From Clostridia bacterium (GTDB taxonomy: Bacteria; Bacillota; Clostridia; DSM-8532), in the NCBI GenBank assembly GCA_026418215.1, contig JAOABT010000072.1, positions 1-7,306 of the forward strand: a stretch of 7,306 bases of DNA, written 5' to 3'. Position 1 is the stretch's first letter; the number at the start of each line of letters is the position of its first letter. The position numbers and the translations under genes were made by a program. Shown one piece after another: positions 1 through 5,721 of this stretch. The notes below the pieces were generated by a model. It was not told the origin of the DNA. It did no database searches and was given only the letters and a program-made list of their open reading frames with translations.

Positions 1-10
1 GTTTGTTTAC

Positions 11-16
11 TATAAT
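11..16 (+). promoter_or_regulatory. Possible -10 box of the small orphan gene
   Basis: The hexamer TATAAT is a perfect -10 consensus, 9 bases before the ATG at 26. The matching -35 element would lie outside the window, so it cannot be checked. If real, the transcript would be leaderless or nearly so. Confidence 0.25.
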
Positions 17-25
17 ATCTTTGTC

Positions 26-208
26 ATGAACAAAACCACAGACTTTGCCAAATTCTTGGCAGCTCTCAAAAGCACCGACAATCTCGATCAGATAAAGAAG
101 CACTACAAAGCATTTATGGGTTTGGAGCTTGAAGTCTCCATCCAGAATTGGAAGGACTGGCTCCTGACCATTACACAGGATTCTAATATCTATGTCAATT
201 GGGACTAA
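26..208 (+). CDS. Small hypothetical protein (60 aa), possibly the C-terminal part of a longer gene
   Basis: I do not recognise this protein. From the ATG at 26 it is a 60-residue, soluble-looking, mixed-charge protein with no membrane segment or signal peptide. It has a predicted amphipathic first half and an aromatic-rich end (three W, ending in NWD), and stops with TAA at 206-208. The start is uncertain. No Shine-Dalgarno sequence precedes the ATG, and the frame stays open to the left edge of the window, so this could be the tail of a longer protein. Against that, a TATAAT box lies at 11-16, which would place a transcription start almost on the ATG and give a leaderless mRNA. A good terminator follows at 254-285, so the unit ends here and is separate from the ABC operon. 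That the frame is translated is supported only by its length and the terminator. Confidence 0.45.
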   Translation: MNKTTDFAKFLAALKSTDNLDQIKKHYKAFMGLELEVSIQNWKDWLLTITQDSNIYVNWD

Positions 209-253
209 CACTTGATAATTCACAACCATTATTGTGATAGTGAAGTAATGTTG

Positions 254-285
254 GCTCTCCGGACTTTTGTCCGGGGAGCTTTATT
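254..285 (+). terminator. Rho-independent terminator after the orphan gene
   Basis: An 11-bp stem (254-264 with 269-279, one G-T pair) closes a TTTT loop and is followed by TTTATT. This is a strong GC-rich intrinsic terminator. It lies 46 bases after the stop of the small gene and ends its transcription unit before the promoter of the ABC operon. Confidence 0.85.
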
Positions 286-333
286 GATTCCCCCTAAAAA
301 GCCCTGTCACCTTTTGGTAATCAGCCACATATC

Positions 334-362
334 TTTACTTTAGCATGATGATGTGTTAATAT
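334..362 (+). promoter_or_regulatory. Promoter of the amino-acid ABC transporter operon
   Basis: TTTACT (334-339) and TAATAT (357-362) are separated by 17 bases. A TG at 354-355 makes an extended -10 element. Transcription would start near 369, giving a leader of about 30 bases with no room for a riboswitch or T-box. The rest of the 209-398 gap holds only the terminator at 254-285 and a small inverted repeat at 220-237. Confidence 0.65.
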
Positions 363-398
363 GCCAAGGTAATACATTAAACAACTGGGGGATTCATT

Positions 399-1187
399 AT
401 GAAGCGTTTCTTAGCCTTATTGCTTGTAGCAGTGCTGGTTTTAGGCCTCGTTGCATGCTCATCCGCTTCCAAGAATACAGGGACCGTCGTTGCGGGCACC
501 CTAACCGTCGGCTTCGACCAGAACTTCCCACCCATGGGCTTCGTTGGTGAGGACGGCAAATTCACAGGATTCGACCTCGACCTTGCGGCAGAGGTTGCAC
601 ATCGTTTAAAGCTCGAGCTCAAGCTCCAGCCCATCGCCTGGGATTCCAAGGACATGGAGCTTAAATCCAAGAATATCGATTGTATCTGGAACGGTTTTAC
701 CATTAACGGACGAGAGAACGATTACACCTGGACAAAGCCTTACATGGCCAATAATCAGGTTTTCGTTGTCAAGAGTGACTCGGGCATCAAAACCCTTGCC
801 GATCTTAAGGGCAAGATTGTGACCGTTCAAACCGATTCAAGCGCCGAAGCAGCGCTCAAGGATAAGGCTGATCTTGTTAATTCCTTTGGTCAATACATAA
901 AGGCAGACAATTACAATACCGCCTTGATGGATCTTGGTTCCGGCGCCGTAGATGCTGTTGCCATGGATGAAATCGTTGCAAGGTACCAGATCGACCAGCG
1001 CGGCGACAAGTTCACCGTCCTCGATGAATCTCTTGCAGCCGAAGAATATGGCGTTGGCTTCCTGAAAGGCAATACCCAATTAAGAGACATGATTCAGGCG
1101 ACCCTTGAGGCTATGGCTAAGGACGGTACCCTGGCAAAGATCTCGGAAAAGTGGTTTGGCAAGGATATCACAACTATTGGTAAGTAA
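399..1187 (+). CDS. Polar amino-acid ABC transporter substrate-binding lipoprotein
   Basis: This protein captures an amino acid outside the membrane and delivers it to the permease encoded next. The 262-residue length is normal for SBP_bac_3 (family 3 solute-binding) proteins. Residues 1-19 are a lipoprotein signal peptide with lipobox LVAC and lipidated Cys20. The mature protein carries family landmarks: FPPMGF (43-48) and GFDLDLA (57-63) in lobe 1, Arg105 in the NGRE stretch where the family's carboxylate-binding arginine sits, and Asp190 in AMDE where the alpha-amino-binding acid sits. The last quarter ends with the typical short helix and a KWFG motif. The start is supported by a GGGGG ribosome binding site at 387-391, 7 bases upstream, less canonical than AAGGAGG used elsewhere here. 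It is the first gene of a binding protein-permease-ATPase operon. The amino acid carried (for example glutamine, cystine or arginine) cannot be told from the sequence. Confidence 0.95.
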   Translation: MKRFLALLLVAVLVLGLVACSSASKNTGTVVAGTLTVGFDQNFPPMGFVGEDGKFTGFDLDLAAEVAHRLKLELKLQPIAWDSKDMELKSKNIDCIWNGFTINGRENDYTWTKPYMANNQVFVVKSDSGIKTLADLKGKIVTVQTDSSAEAALKDKADLVNSFGQYIKADNYNTALMDLGSGAVDAVAMDEIVARYQIDQRGDKFTVLDESLAAEEYGVGFLKGNTQLRDMIQATLEAMAKDGTLAKISEKWFGKDITTIGK

Positions 1188-1216
1188 TCGTGGTTTGTGA
1201 ATGTTTGTAGTCGTAA

Positions 1217-1235
1217 TCTAAGCTTTTTGCTTAGA
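1217..1235 (+). other. Small intercistronic RNA hairpin after the binding-protein gene
   Basis: Seven perfect base pairs (1217-1223 with 1229-1235) close a TTTTT loop, 29 bases after the stop codon of the binding-protein gene. No T-run follows, so it is not a terminator by itself. With the next hairpin it may protect the 3' end of the first cistron from exonucleases; that role is inferred. Confidence 0.45.
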
Positions 1236-1250
1236 GATGACATGATCCAT

Positions 1251-1281
1251 AAAGGGCTGTCCTTGTGATAGCCCTTTTCTT
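1251..1281 (+). terminator. Partial intercistronic terminator between binding protein and permease
   Basis: AAAGGGCT (1251-1258) pairs perfectly with AGCCCTTT (1270-1277) around an 11-base loop and runs into TTTTCTTC. No promoter is obvious between it and the permease gene, so it probably terminates only part of the transcripts. That would lower permease and ATPase expression relative to the binding protein, a common arrangement in ABC importer operons. Confidence 0.65.
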
Positions 1282-1312
1282 CATCTTCATTGGAACGGAG
1301 GCAATCGGAAAA

Positions 1313-1963
1313 ATGAGCTTTTCTGTTTTGTTATCGGAGCTTAGCAAGGGCATGATCGTCTCGGTTGAGATTTTCTGCCTGACACTCCTGTTTTCTCTAC
1401 CCCTTGGTCTCTTTGTGGCCTTCGGGCGAATGTCCAAGAACCCTATTCTCAGGAATACTATTAAGCTATATATCTCCATCATGCGCGGAACGCCCTTGAT
1501 GCTTCAGCTCATGGTGGTCTATTTTGGCCCATTCTATATATTCGACGTAACGATGCCCAGAAACTATCGTTTTCTGGCTGTTATCATCGGCTTTGTGCTC
1601 AATTACGCGGCTTATTTTGCCGAGATCTACCGCGGGGGCATTGAATCCATGCCGGTTGGCCAATATGAAGCTGCAAAGCTTCTGGGCTATAGTAAGTCCC
1701 AGACCTTTATGAAGATCATCCTGCCTCAGGTCATCAAGCGCATTCTGCCTTCAGTGACAAACGAAATCATTACCCTCATCAAGGATACGTCTCTGGCCTT
1801 CGTTATCTCAGTTGCCGAAATGTTTACAGCGGCCAAAGCCATCGCCTCAGCTGAAACGACCATGACACCCTTTGTGGTAGCAGGCCTGTTCTATTATGTC
1901 TTCAACTACATTGTGGCCTTTATCATGGAGTGGACCGAGAAAAAACTCAGTTATTACAGATAA
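1313..1963 (+). CDS. Polar amino-acid ABC transporter permease (HisM/GlnP type)
   Basis: This is the membrane-spanning subunit of the importer, probably acting as a homodimer because the operon has only one permease gene. The 216-residue product fits the BPD_transp_1 (HisM-like) family. About five hydrophobic helices are visible near residues 15-37, 60-78, 86-106, 150-172 and 185-205. The hallmark MRGTP lies at 57-61. The cytoplasmic EAA loop that docks on the ATPase is clear: E119-A120-A121, G125, then ILP at 136-138. I place the start at ATG 1313, which has GGAGG at 1297-1301. An in-frame GTG at 1265 would add 16 residues but lies inside the terminator hairpin and lacks a ribosome binding site. 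The stop codon overlaps the ribosome binding region of the ATPase gene, implying translational coupling. Confidence 0.93.
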   Translation: MSFSVLLSELSKGMIVSVEIFCLTLLFSLPLGLFVAFGRMSKNPILRNTIKLYISIMRGTPLMLQLMVVYFGPFYIFDVTMPRNYRFLAVIIGFVLNYAAYFAEIYRGGIESMPVGQYEAAKLLGYSKSQTFMKIILPQVIKRILPSVTNEIITLIKDTSLAFVISVAEMFTAAKAIASAETTMTPFVVAGLFYYVFNYIVAFIMEWTEKKLSYYR

Positions 1964-1974
1964 GGTGGATGATC

Positions 1975-2736
1975 ATGAAGCTATTGGAAATCAAAAATCT
2001 CAAAAAGTCCTTCGATGGCCTGGAGGTCATTAAAGATATTTCTCTCAGCGTGGAGCAAGGACAGGTGGTGGCCATTATCGGCCCGTCAGGGTCGGGTAAA
2101 TCCACCCTCTTAAGGTGCGCCACGCTTCTTGAAACCATGGATTCGGGAGAGCTTATTTATTTGGGCGAGCATGCCGTGAAAACAGGCGCCCACGGTAAAG
2201 CCGTTTATGAATCCCATAAGCACCTCAAAAAAATACAAAGCTATTTTGGCCTTGTCTTTCAGAACTTTAACCTTTTCCCTCACTATTCGGTGATTAAGAA
2301 CATCATTGATGCACCTATTCATGTGCAGAAGAAAAGCCGGGCTGAGGCCCTTGAGCTTGGCCGTGAGCTGCTTTCAAAAATGGGGCTTTCTGATAAGGAA
2401 AATGCTTATCCCTGCCAGCTTTCTGGCGGCCAGCAGCAGCGCGTATCCATTGCCAGGGCCCTGGCCTTAAGCCCAAAGGTGCTGTTTTTTGATGAACCCA
2501 CCTCGGCCCTTGACCCGGAATTGACGGGTGAAATACTAAAAGTCATTCGGGACCTTGCCCGCGAGCATATGACCATGGTGATTGTGACCCATGAAATGAA
2601 CTTTGCGCGAGACGTTGCCGATCATGTCATCTTTATGGACGGCGGCGTCATTGTGGAGGAAGGCCGCCCCGAGGACATTATCAATAATCCTCAGAACGAA
2701 CGCACCAAGGCCTTTTTAGGCAAGCTGGCCCGATAA
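1975..2736 (+). CDS. Polar amino-acid ABC transporter ATP-binding protein
   Basis: This cytoplasmic ATPase subunit powers the importer as a dimer on the two permease subunits. The 253-residue protein has every ABC motif intact: Walker [10 protein letters not shown] at 36-44, Q-loop Gln96 in [10 protein letters not shown], signature LSGGQQQR at 149-156, Walker B VLFFDEP at 169-175 with catalytic Glu174, D-loop SALD at 177-180, and switch His206. The NFNLFPH pattern after the Q-loop is characteristic of the polar amino-acid (GlnQ/HisP) subgroup. The start at 1975 follows GGTGG at 1964-1968 with 6 bases of spacing. An in-frame ATG at 1969 has almost no spacing, and one at 1930 lies inside the permease gene. 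It ends the operon. No canonical plus-strand terminator follows before the convergent channel gene. Confidence 0.95.
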   Translation: MKLLEIKNLKKSFDGLEVIKDISLSVEQGQVVAIIGPSGSGKSTLLRCATLLETMDSGELIYLGEHAVKTGAHGKAVYESHKHLKKIQSYFGLVFQNFNLFPHYSVIKNIIDAPIHVQKKSRAEALELGRELLSKMGLSDKENAYPCQLSGGQQQRVSIARALALSPKVLFFDEPTSALDPELTGEILKVIRDLAREHMTMVIVTHEMNFARDVADHVIFMDGGVIVEEGRPEDIINNPQNERTKAFLGKLAR

Positions 2737-2847
2737 AGGAGGCTGACTGTTTGGTTCAAGCTTCGAAAAGGAATATGGTTCAGTTTTGGTGAGATGGAGC
2801 TGCAAAAGGACAATTTGCGTTCAATTTAAGCCTCGGGCTTTAAAAAA

Positions 2848-2870
2848 GGACGGCTGCTACATAGCCGTCC
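2848..2870 (-). terminator. Terminator of the potassium channel gene, enclosing its stop codon
   Basis: On the minus strand an 8-bp perfect stem (GGACGGCT with AGCCGTCC) closes a 7-base loop and is followed by six T residues (positions 2847-2842). The TAG stop codon of the channel gene (2857-2859) lies in the loop, so the last codons form one arm of the stem. On the plus strand the hairpin has no T-run, so it should not efficiently stop transcripts of the ABC operon. Confidence 0.8.
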
Positions 2871-3867
2871 CATAAACCTGTTTGAACTTTTTAATCTGCT
2901 CATTGGTTCCAAAGAGCAATAGCGTGTCTTCTGCTTCGAGAGGAATTTCGGGCCCCGGATTAAAGATGTATTCCTTATTTCGGAGGATGCCCAGAATGGT
3001 GACACCCACACTTCCCCTGATATTGGCCTCCTTCTGATTTTTTCCCTTGAGCGAGCAGGAAGGAGTTACGATAAATTCTACAATGGAGGCATCCATTTTG
3101 TTCGTCCTCTGAACAACATCCAAAAAGCTGTTGATGGAAGGGTTCAGGGCGATAGAGGCAAGTCTGTGGCCCCCGATTTCACTGGTTGACAGTGTAACAT
3201 TGGCACCGCACTTCATGAGCTTAGGCTCATTCACCTTATCGAGCGCTCTTGCGACGATATAGATATCGGGGTTCAACTGACGGCAGGATAAAACGGCAAA
3301 TAAGTTCTCGGAATCTGTCGAATGCACCACGATAATACGCTTGGCCCGACTTATCCCGGCTAGATTCAGGATTTCATCCGAGGCCGAATCCCCGCAGATG
3401 GCCAGCACATGCTTTTCTTTGAGCTGCTCCACCACTTCCTCGCTTTTTTCAATGACTACGAAGGGAACCTTGGCACCCTGAAATTCTTCAATAATCGCAT
3501 GGCCCGTCCGGCCCGCGCCGCAGATGATATAGTGGTCCTTCAGGCCTAATAATGCTTTCTCCATACGCTTCACCTTAAAATAAGAATTGAGCTTTCCTTC
3601 TACAATAAAGCCAACAAGGTTGGTCACCCCGTAGGCCACAACGCTGATGGAAACAACGATAAGCAGAATATCAAAGATGCGTCCCGTATCGCTTAGGCTG
3701 TGGGTTTCACCATAGCCGATGGTGGAAACCGTGATAATAGTCATATAGAGCGCATCAAGCAACGGCCAGCCCTCTATGACCATAAAGCCCGCCGTTCCAA
3801 GAACAACGACAAGCAAAACGAGAATAAGACTATTAAGTGCGTTTTTAGACTTTGGCACTTCTATCAC
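2857..3867 (-). CDS. Two-helix potassium channel with fused RCK (TrkA-N/TrkA-C) domains
   Basis: This is a ligand-gated potassium channel of the MthK/GsuK type, expected to work as a membrane tetramer whose cytoplasmic RCK ring opens or closes the pore. Of 336 residues, helix 1 is about 12-31, the pore loop 36-52 contains the selectivity filter TIGYGE (49-54), and helix 2 is about 62-90. There is no voltage sensor. A TrkA-N Rossmann domain follows from about residue 112, with GAGRTG at 117-122, Glu140 at the end of the second strand (usual for NAD(H)-type nucleotides) and GDSASDE at 159-165. A TrkA-C domain occupies about 255-335. The start is GTG at 3867; an in-frame TAA lies 4 codons upstream, so no longer form is possible, and the ribosome binding site is weak. 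A second GTG at codon 4 is an alternative start. It is divergent from the TetR gene and convergent with the ABC operon. The gating ligand is unknown. Confidence 0.93.
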   Translation of the reverse strand: MIEVPKSKNALNSLILVLLVVVLGTAGFMVIEGWPLLDALYMTIITVSTIGYGETHSLSDTGRIFDILLIVVSISVVAYGVTNLVGFIVEGKLNSYFKVKRMEKALLGLKDHYIICGAGRTGHAIIEEFQGAKVPFVVIEKSEEVVEQLKEKHVLAICGDSASDEILNLAGISRAKRIIVVHSTDSENLFAVLSCRQLNPDIYIVARALDKVNEPKLMKCGANVTLSTSEIGGHRLASIALNPSINSFLDVVQRTNKMDASIVEFIVTPSCSLKGKNQKEANIRGSVGVTILGILRNKEYIFNPGPEIPLEAEDTLLLFGTNEQIKKFKQVYGTAM

Positions 3868-3921
3868 CCGGTTTTTTTATCGGCATTCCATCAGGCTTTC
3901 CTAAGAGGCTTTACCTCTTTA

Positions 3922-3950
3922 TTGACAAAAATCACTCTCATCCATAAAAT
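3922..3950 (+). promoter_or_regulatory. Promoter of the TetR-family regulator gene
   Basis: TTGACA (3922-3927, perfect consensus) and TAAAAT (3945-3950) are separated by 17 bases, which makes this the strongest promoter in the window by eye. Transcription would start near 3957, inside the palindrome at 3951-3966, so a protein bound there would block initiation. Confidence 0.8.
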
Positions 3951-3966
3951 ATGACTTAAAAGTCAC
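3951..3966 (+). promoter_or_regulatory. Operator O1, probable TetR autoregulatory site
   Basis: The 16-bp palindrome ATGACTTAAAAGTCAC has 7-base-type half sites RTGACT/AGTCAY around four free bases. It begins at the base directly after the -10 box and covers the predicted transcription start of the regulator gene. The same palindrome occurs twice more in front of the hydrolase gene, which supports recognition by one dimeric repressor, most likely the TetR protein encoded 15 bases downstream. Confidence 0.75.
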
Positions 3967-3980
3967 AAGGAGGTTGTTCA

Positions 3981-4652
3981 ATGCCCAAGCAGACTTTTTT
4001 TAACCTGCCAGAAGATAAAAGAAAGAAAATTATGGAGCTGGCCGCCCTTGAATTTGCACTCAACAACTATGTGACAGCCTCCTTAAGCAGGATCGTTGAG
4101 AAGGCTGGCATTGCCAAGGGCAGTATGTACCAGTACTTTGAAAGCAAGAAGGATCTATATTTCTTTTTAATAGACTGCATATCCGCCCAGAAATTGGCCT
4201 TTATAACCGATAAGCTCGAAAAAAAGCATAGTGAAGAGGATTTCTTCAGCCTCTATAAAAGCATCATCTTTCAGGCGGCTCAATTCGATATCCAGAATCC
4301 AGCTCTCAGCCGAGTGCTTTATATGGCGGGGCATGAAAGCTATCACCCTGAAATTGGAGATGTCTCAAAAAAGATTCTCAATGAGTCCATACAGTTTATG
4401 ACAAGTATCGTCCATGCCTATAAGAATAAGGGAGCCATTCGGAATGACCTCTCAGACGACCTGATTGCCTTTATCATCAGTTATCTTTCTGTGGATATCG
4501 GTGACTACATTGAAAAAAAGTTTGATTTCTCATATGCAGAGGTCCTGAATGAGGGGAAAGGAGTGCTCCCCATCCCTCTAGAGGAGCTGGACAAGGTTTT
4601 GACAGACCTTTGCGAGGTCCTTAAATATGGGCTTTTGCCAATTCCAAAATAA
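3981..4652 (+). CDS. TetR/AcrR-family transcriptional repressor
   Basis: This 223-residue protein is a one-component regulator that binds palindromic DNA as a dimer and lets go on binding a small ligand. The TetR_N domain fills about residues 10-60. Its helix-turn-helix lies near 34-53 with the typical pattern SLSRIVEKAGIAKGSMYQYF, followed by SKKDLY, the usual start of helix 4. The C-terminal part, helical and poorly conserved as expected for a ligand pocket and dimer interface, gives no hint of the ligand. AAGGAGG at 3967-3973 with 7 bases of spacing fixes the start. The palindrome at 3951-3966 in its own promoter implies autorepression, and two identical-type palindromes before the hydrolase gene name the likely target. 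A terminator follows immediately, so the pair is not a simple operon although both genes share the operator. Confidence 0.93.
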   Translation: MPKQTFFNLPEDKRKKIMELAALEFALNNYVTASLSRIVEKAGIAKGSMYQYFESKKDLYFFLIDCISAQKLAFITDKLEKKHSEEDFFSLYKSIIFQAAQFDIQNPALSRVLYMAGHESYHPEIGDVSKKILNESIQFMTSIVHAYKNKGAIRNDLSDDLIAFIISYLSVDIGDYIEKKFDFSYAEVLNEGKGVLPIPLEELDKVLTDLCEVLKYGLLPIPK

Positions 4653-4680
4653 AATGGGAAGGCATTGCGTTCCCATTTTA
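4650..4680 (+). terminator. Terminator of the TetR gene
   Basis: An 11-bp perfect stem (4650-4660 with 4670-4680) starts within the TAA stop codon and closes a 9-base loop. The A-rich left arm and T-rich right arm make it look bidirectional. The -35 box of the hydrolase promoter lies in the loop and start of the right arm. Confidence 0.75.
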
Positions 4681-4693
4681 TCCATGCTACAAT
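4665..4693 (+). promoter_or_regulatory. Promoter of the alpha/beta hydrolase gene
   Basis: TTGCGT (4665-4670) and TACAAT (4688-4693) are separated by 17 bases, with TG at 4685-4686 making an extended -10. Transcription would start near 4700, inside operator O2. The promoter overlaps the terminator of the regulator gene, so the hydrolase gene is transcribed independently of it. Confidence 0.7.
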
Positions 4694-4709
4694 GTGACTA
4701 AACAGTCAT
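4694..4709 (+). promoter_or_regulatory. Operator O2 at the hydrolase promoter
   Basis: GTGACTAAACAGTCAT matches RTGACT-N4-AGTCAY. It starts directly after the -10 box, the same placement as O1 in the regulator's promoter, and covers the predicted transcription start of the hydrolase gene. Occupancy would be expected to block transcription. Confidence 0.75.
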
Positions 4710-4725
4710 ATGACTATTAAGTCAT
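4710..4725 (+). promoter_or_regulatory. Operator O3, abutting O2
   Basis: ATGACTATTAAGTCAT is the most symmetrical of the three palindromes: outer bases A and T also pair, giving perfect 6-bp arms around ATTA. It begins at the base after O2 ends, so the two centres are 16 bp apart. It lies in the leader of the hydrolase mRNA, 14 bases before the ribosome binding site. Confidence 0.75.
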
Positions 4726-4753
4726 ATTGCAGCATGATAAGGAGGTCTTTCAA

Positions 4754-5665
4754 ATGCTTTCTAAGCCAACAATCCCTATAAAAGAAACTGAAAACAGCTA
4801 CACCCTTGCACAGGGCCTTTGGCTCTATGCAAAAACCCTTCAGGGCCAAAATCAAGCTGGTTCCACTGCGCTCTTCATTCACGGGGGTGGCTCCGGGGGT
4901 AATCACACCATTGTGGATCGCCCCGCACGCTGGCTGATTCAGGAGGGCCTCTTTCATGAGATTATTCTTCCTGACCGGCGCGGTGCCGCAAGGAGCGCTC
5001 CCCTTGACAAGCTGATGACTTATGAGGACAATGCTAAAGATTTAAAAGAGCTTCTTGACGCAATGCGCATCCAAAACAAAATAACCGCCATCGGCATTTC
5101 CTATGGGGGTCCCATTGCCCTAACACTAGCCGCCCTAGACCCGCGGATTGAAGAGGTGATTTTGGTAGCATCATCCCCGTCTCTTAAGCCTGCAACCGGC
5201 TTGGTTGGTTTTCTCTACAGGAAGAAGCTCTTGGATAAAATCGTCGCTAAGGTTTATAAAAGGCTGGTTGGTAAAAAGGATGCTCAATACCCCAGCTTTG
5301 ATGCGGCATATGACGCTAAGAATGTAGGAGATCTTAAGAAGATTTTTGCAGAAGCCATCATGAAAACACCCAAGGAGCGTTTTGATTCTCTTCTTTATGA
5401 AAACGCCTCCACCTGCGACCTTAATAACCAAGCCATCTCCGGCAGCATCATTCTTCATACTCCCATCTATCGAGTCATTGGAACTAAGGACGAAACCTGG
5501 GAAGTCGATTTGAAGGATTCCTATCAGGGGAGACTGACTCAAATAAAAACCAGTTATATTGAAGGAGCCAGCCATAAGGATGTCTTTTTTAGAGCGGAGG
5601 AATTCTATCAGGCCCTTAAGACACTCTATACGAAAAACAAAAAAGGGCAAACTCAGGCCTCTTGA
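4754..5665 (+). CDS. Alpha/beta-fold hydrolase (esterase/lipase-like), probable TetR target
   Basis: This 303-residue cytoplasmic enzyme should hydrolyse an ester, lactone, amide or similar bond. The oxyanion-type motif HGGG is at 43-46. DRRGAARS at 74-81 corresponds to the family's D-RG-G-S loop. The nucleophile elbow GISYGG places Ser116 as catalytic. Asp246 in GTKDETW and His274 in GASHKD complete the triad in the expected order. The stretch between about 145 and 225 is a lysine-rich helical insertion typical of a lid or cap. There is no signal peptide. ATG 4754 is chosen because AAGGAGG at 4739-4745 stands 8 bases before it; an in-frame TTG at 4727 would add 9 residues but lacks a ribosome binding site and adjoins the operators. 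Two operators at its promoter suggest repression by the upstream TetR protein. The substrate is not identifiable from the sequence. Confidence 0.92.
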   Translation: MLSKPTIPIKETENSYTLAQGLWLYAKTLQGQNQAGSTALFIHGGGSGGNHTIVDRPARWLIQEGLFHEIILPDRRGAARSAPLDKLMTYEDNAKDLKELLDAMRIQNKITAIGISYGGPIALTLAALDPRIEEVILVASSPSLKPATGLVGFLYRKKLLDKIVAKVYKRLVGKKDAQYPSFDAAYDAKNVGDLKKIFAEAIMKTPKERFDSLLYENASTCDLNNQAISGSIILHTPIYRVIGTKDETWEVDLKDSYQGRLTQIKTSYIEGASHKDVFFRAEEFYQALKTLYTKNKKGQTQAS

Positions 5666-5721
5666 CCCAAACCTTTAGAAACAAGCACCTGATTGCGTTC
5701 ATCATCATAACTGATGCATGT

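Noticed and set aside
220..237. CRP/FNR-type binding site
   Set aside because: The CRP consensus is TGTGA-N6-TCACA; here the half sites are in the opposite order, and no Bacillota regulator I know fits.
353..550. Open frame overlapping the promoter and start of the binding-protein gene
   Set aside because: It lies in another frame over a clear lipoprotein gene, includes the -10 box, and has no ribosome binding site or recognisable protein features.
377..1079. Antisense open frames over the binding-protein gene
   Set aside because: They are shadows of a gene with intact family motifs and have no promoter or ribosome binding site of their own.
1265..1312. Longer permease start at GTG 1265
   Set aside because: The start falls in the terminator hairpin loop with no ribosome binding site, whereas ATG 1313 has GGAGG upstream and gives the family's usual length.
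1930..1974. Longer ATPase start at ATG 1930
   Set aside because: It would overlap the permease coding end and add an N-terminus unlike the family; ATG 1975 has a good site and begins with the typical first strand.
2828..2840. Plus-strand terminator for the ABC operon (AAGCC-TCG-GGCTT)
   Set aside because: The stem has only 5 pairs and is followed by A residues, not a T-run, so it should not terminate plus-strand transcription.
3700..3954. Plus-strand frame over the start of the channel gene
   Set aside because: It runs antisense to the pore region of a well-supported channel gene and into the tetR promoter.
4727..4753. Longer hydrolase start at TTG 4727
   Set aside because: There is no ribosome binding site before it, it directly adjoins operator O3, and AAGGAGG at 4739-4745 clearly serves ATG 4754.
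5171..5650. 159-codon antisense frame within the hydrolase gene
   Set aside because: The plus-strand frame carries a complete Ser-Asp-His triad and fold motifs; the antisense product shows no family features and lacks a ribosome binding site.
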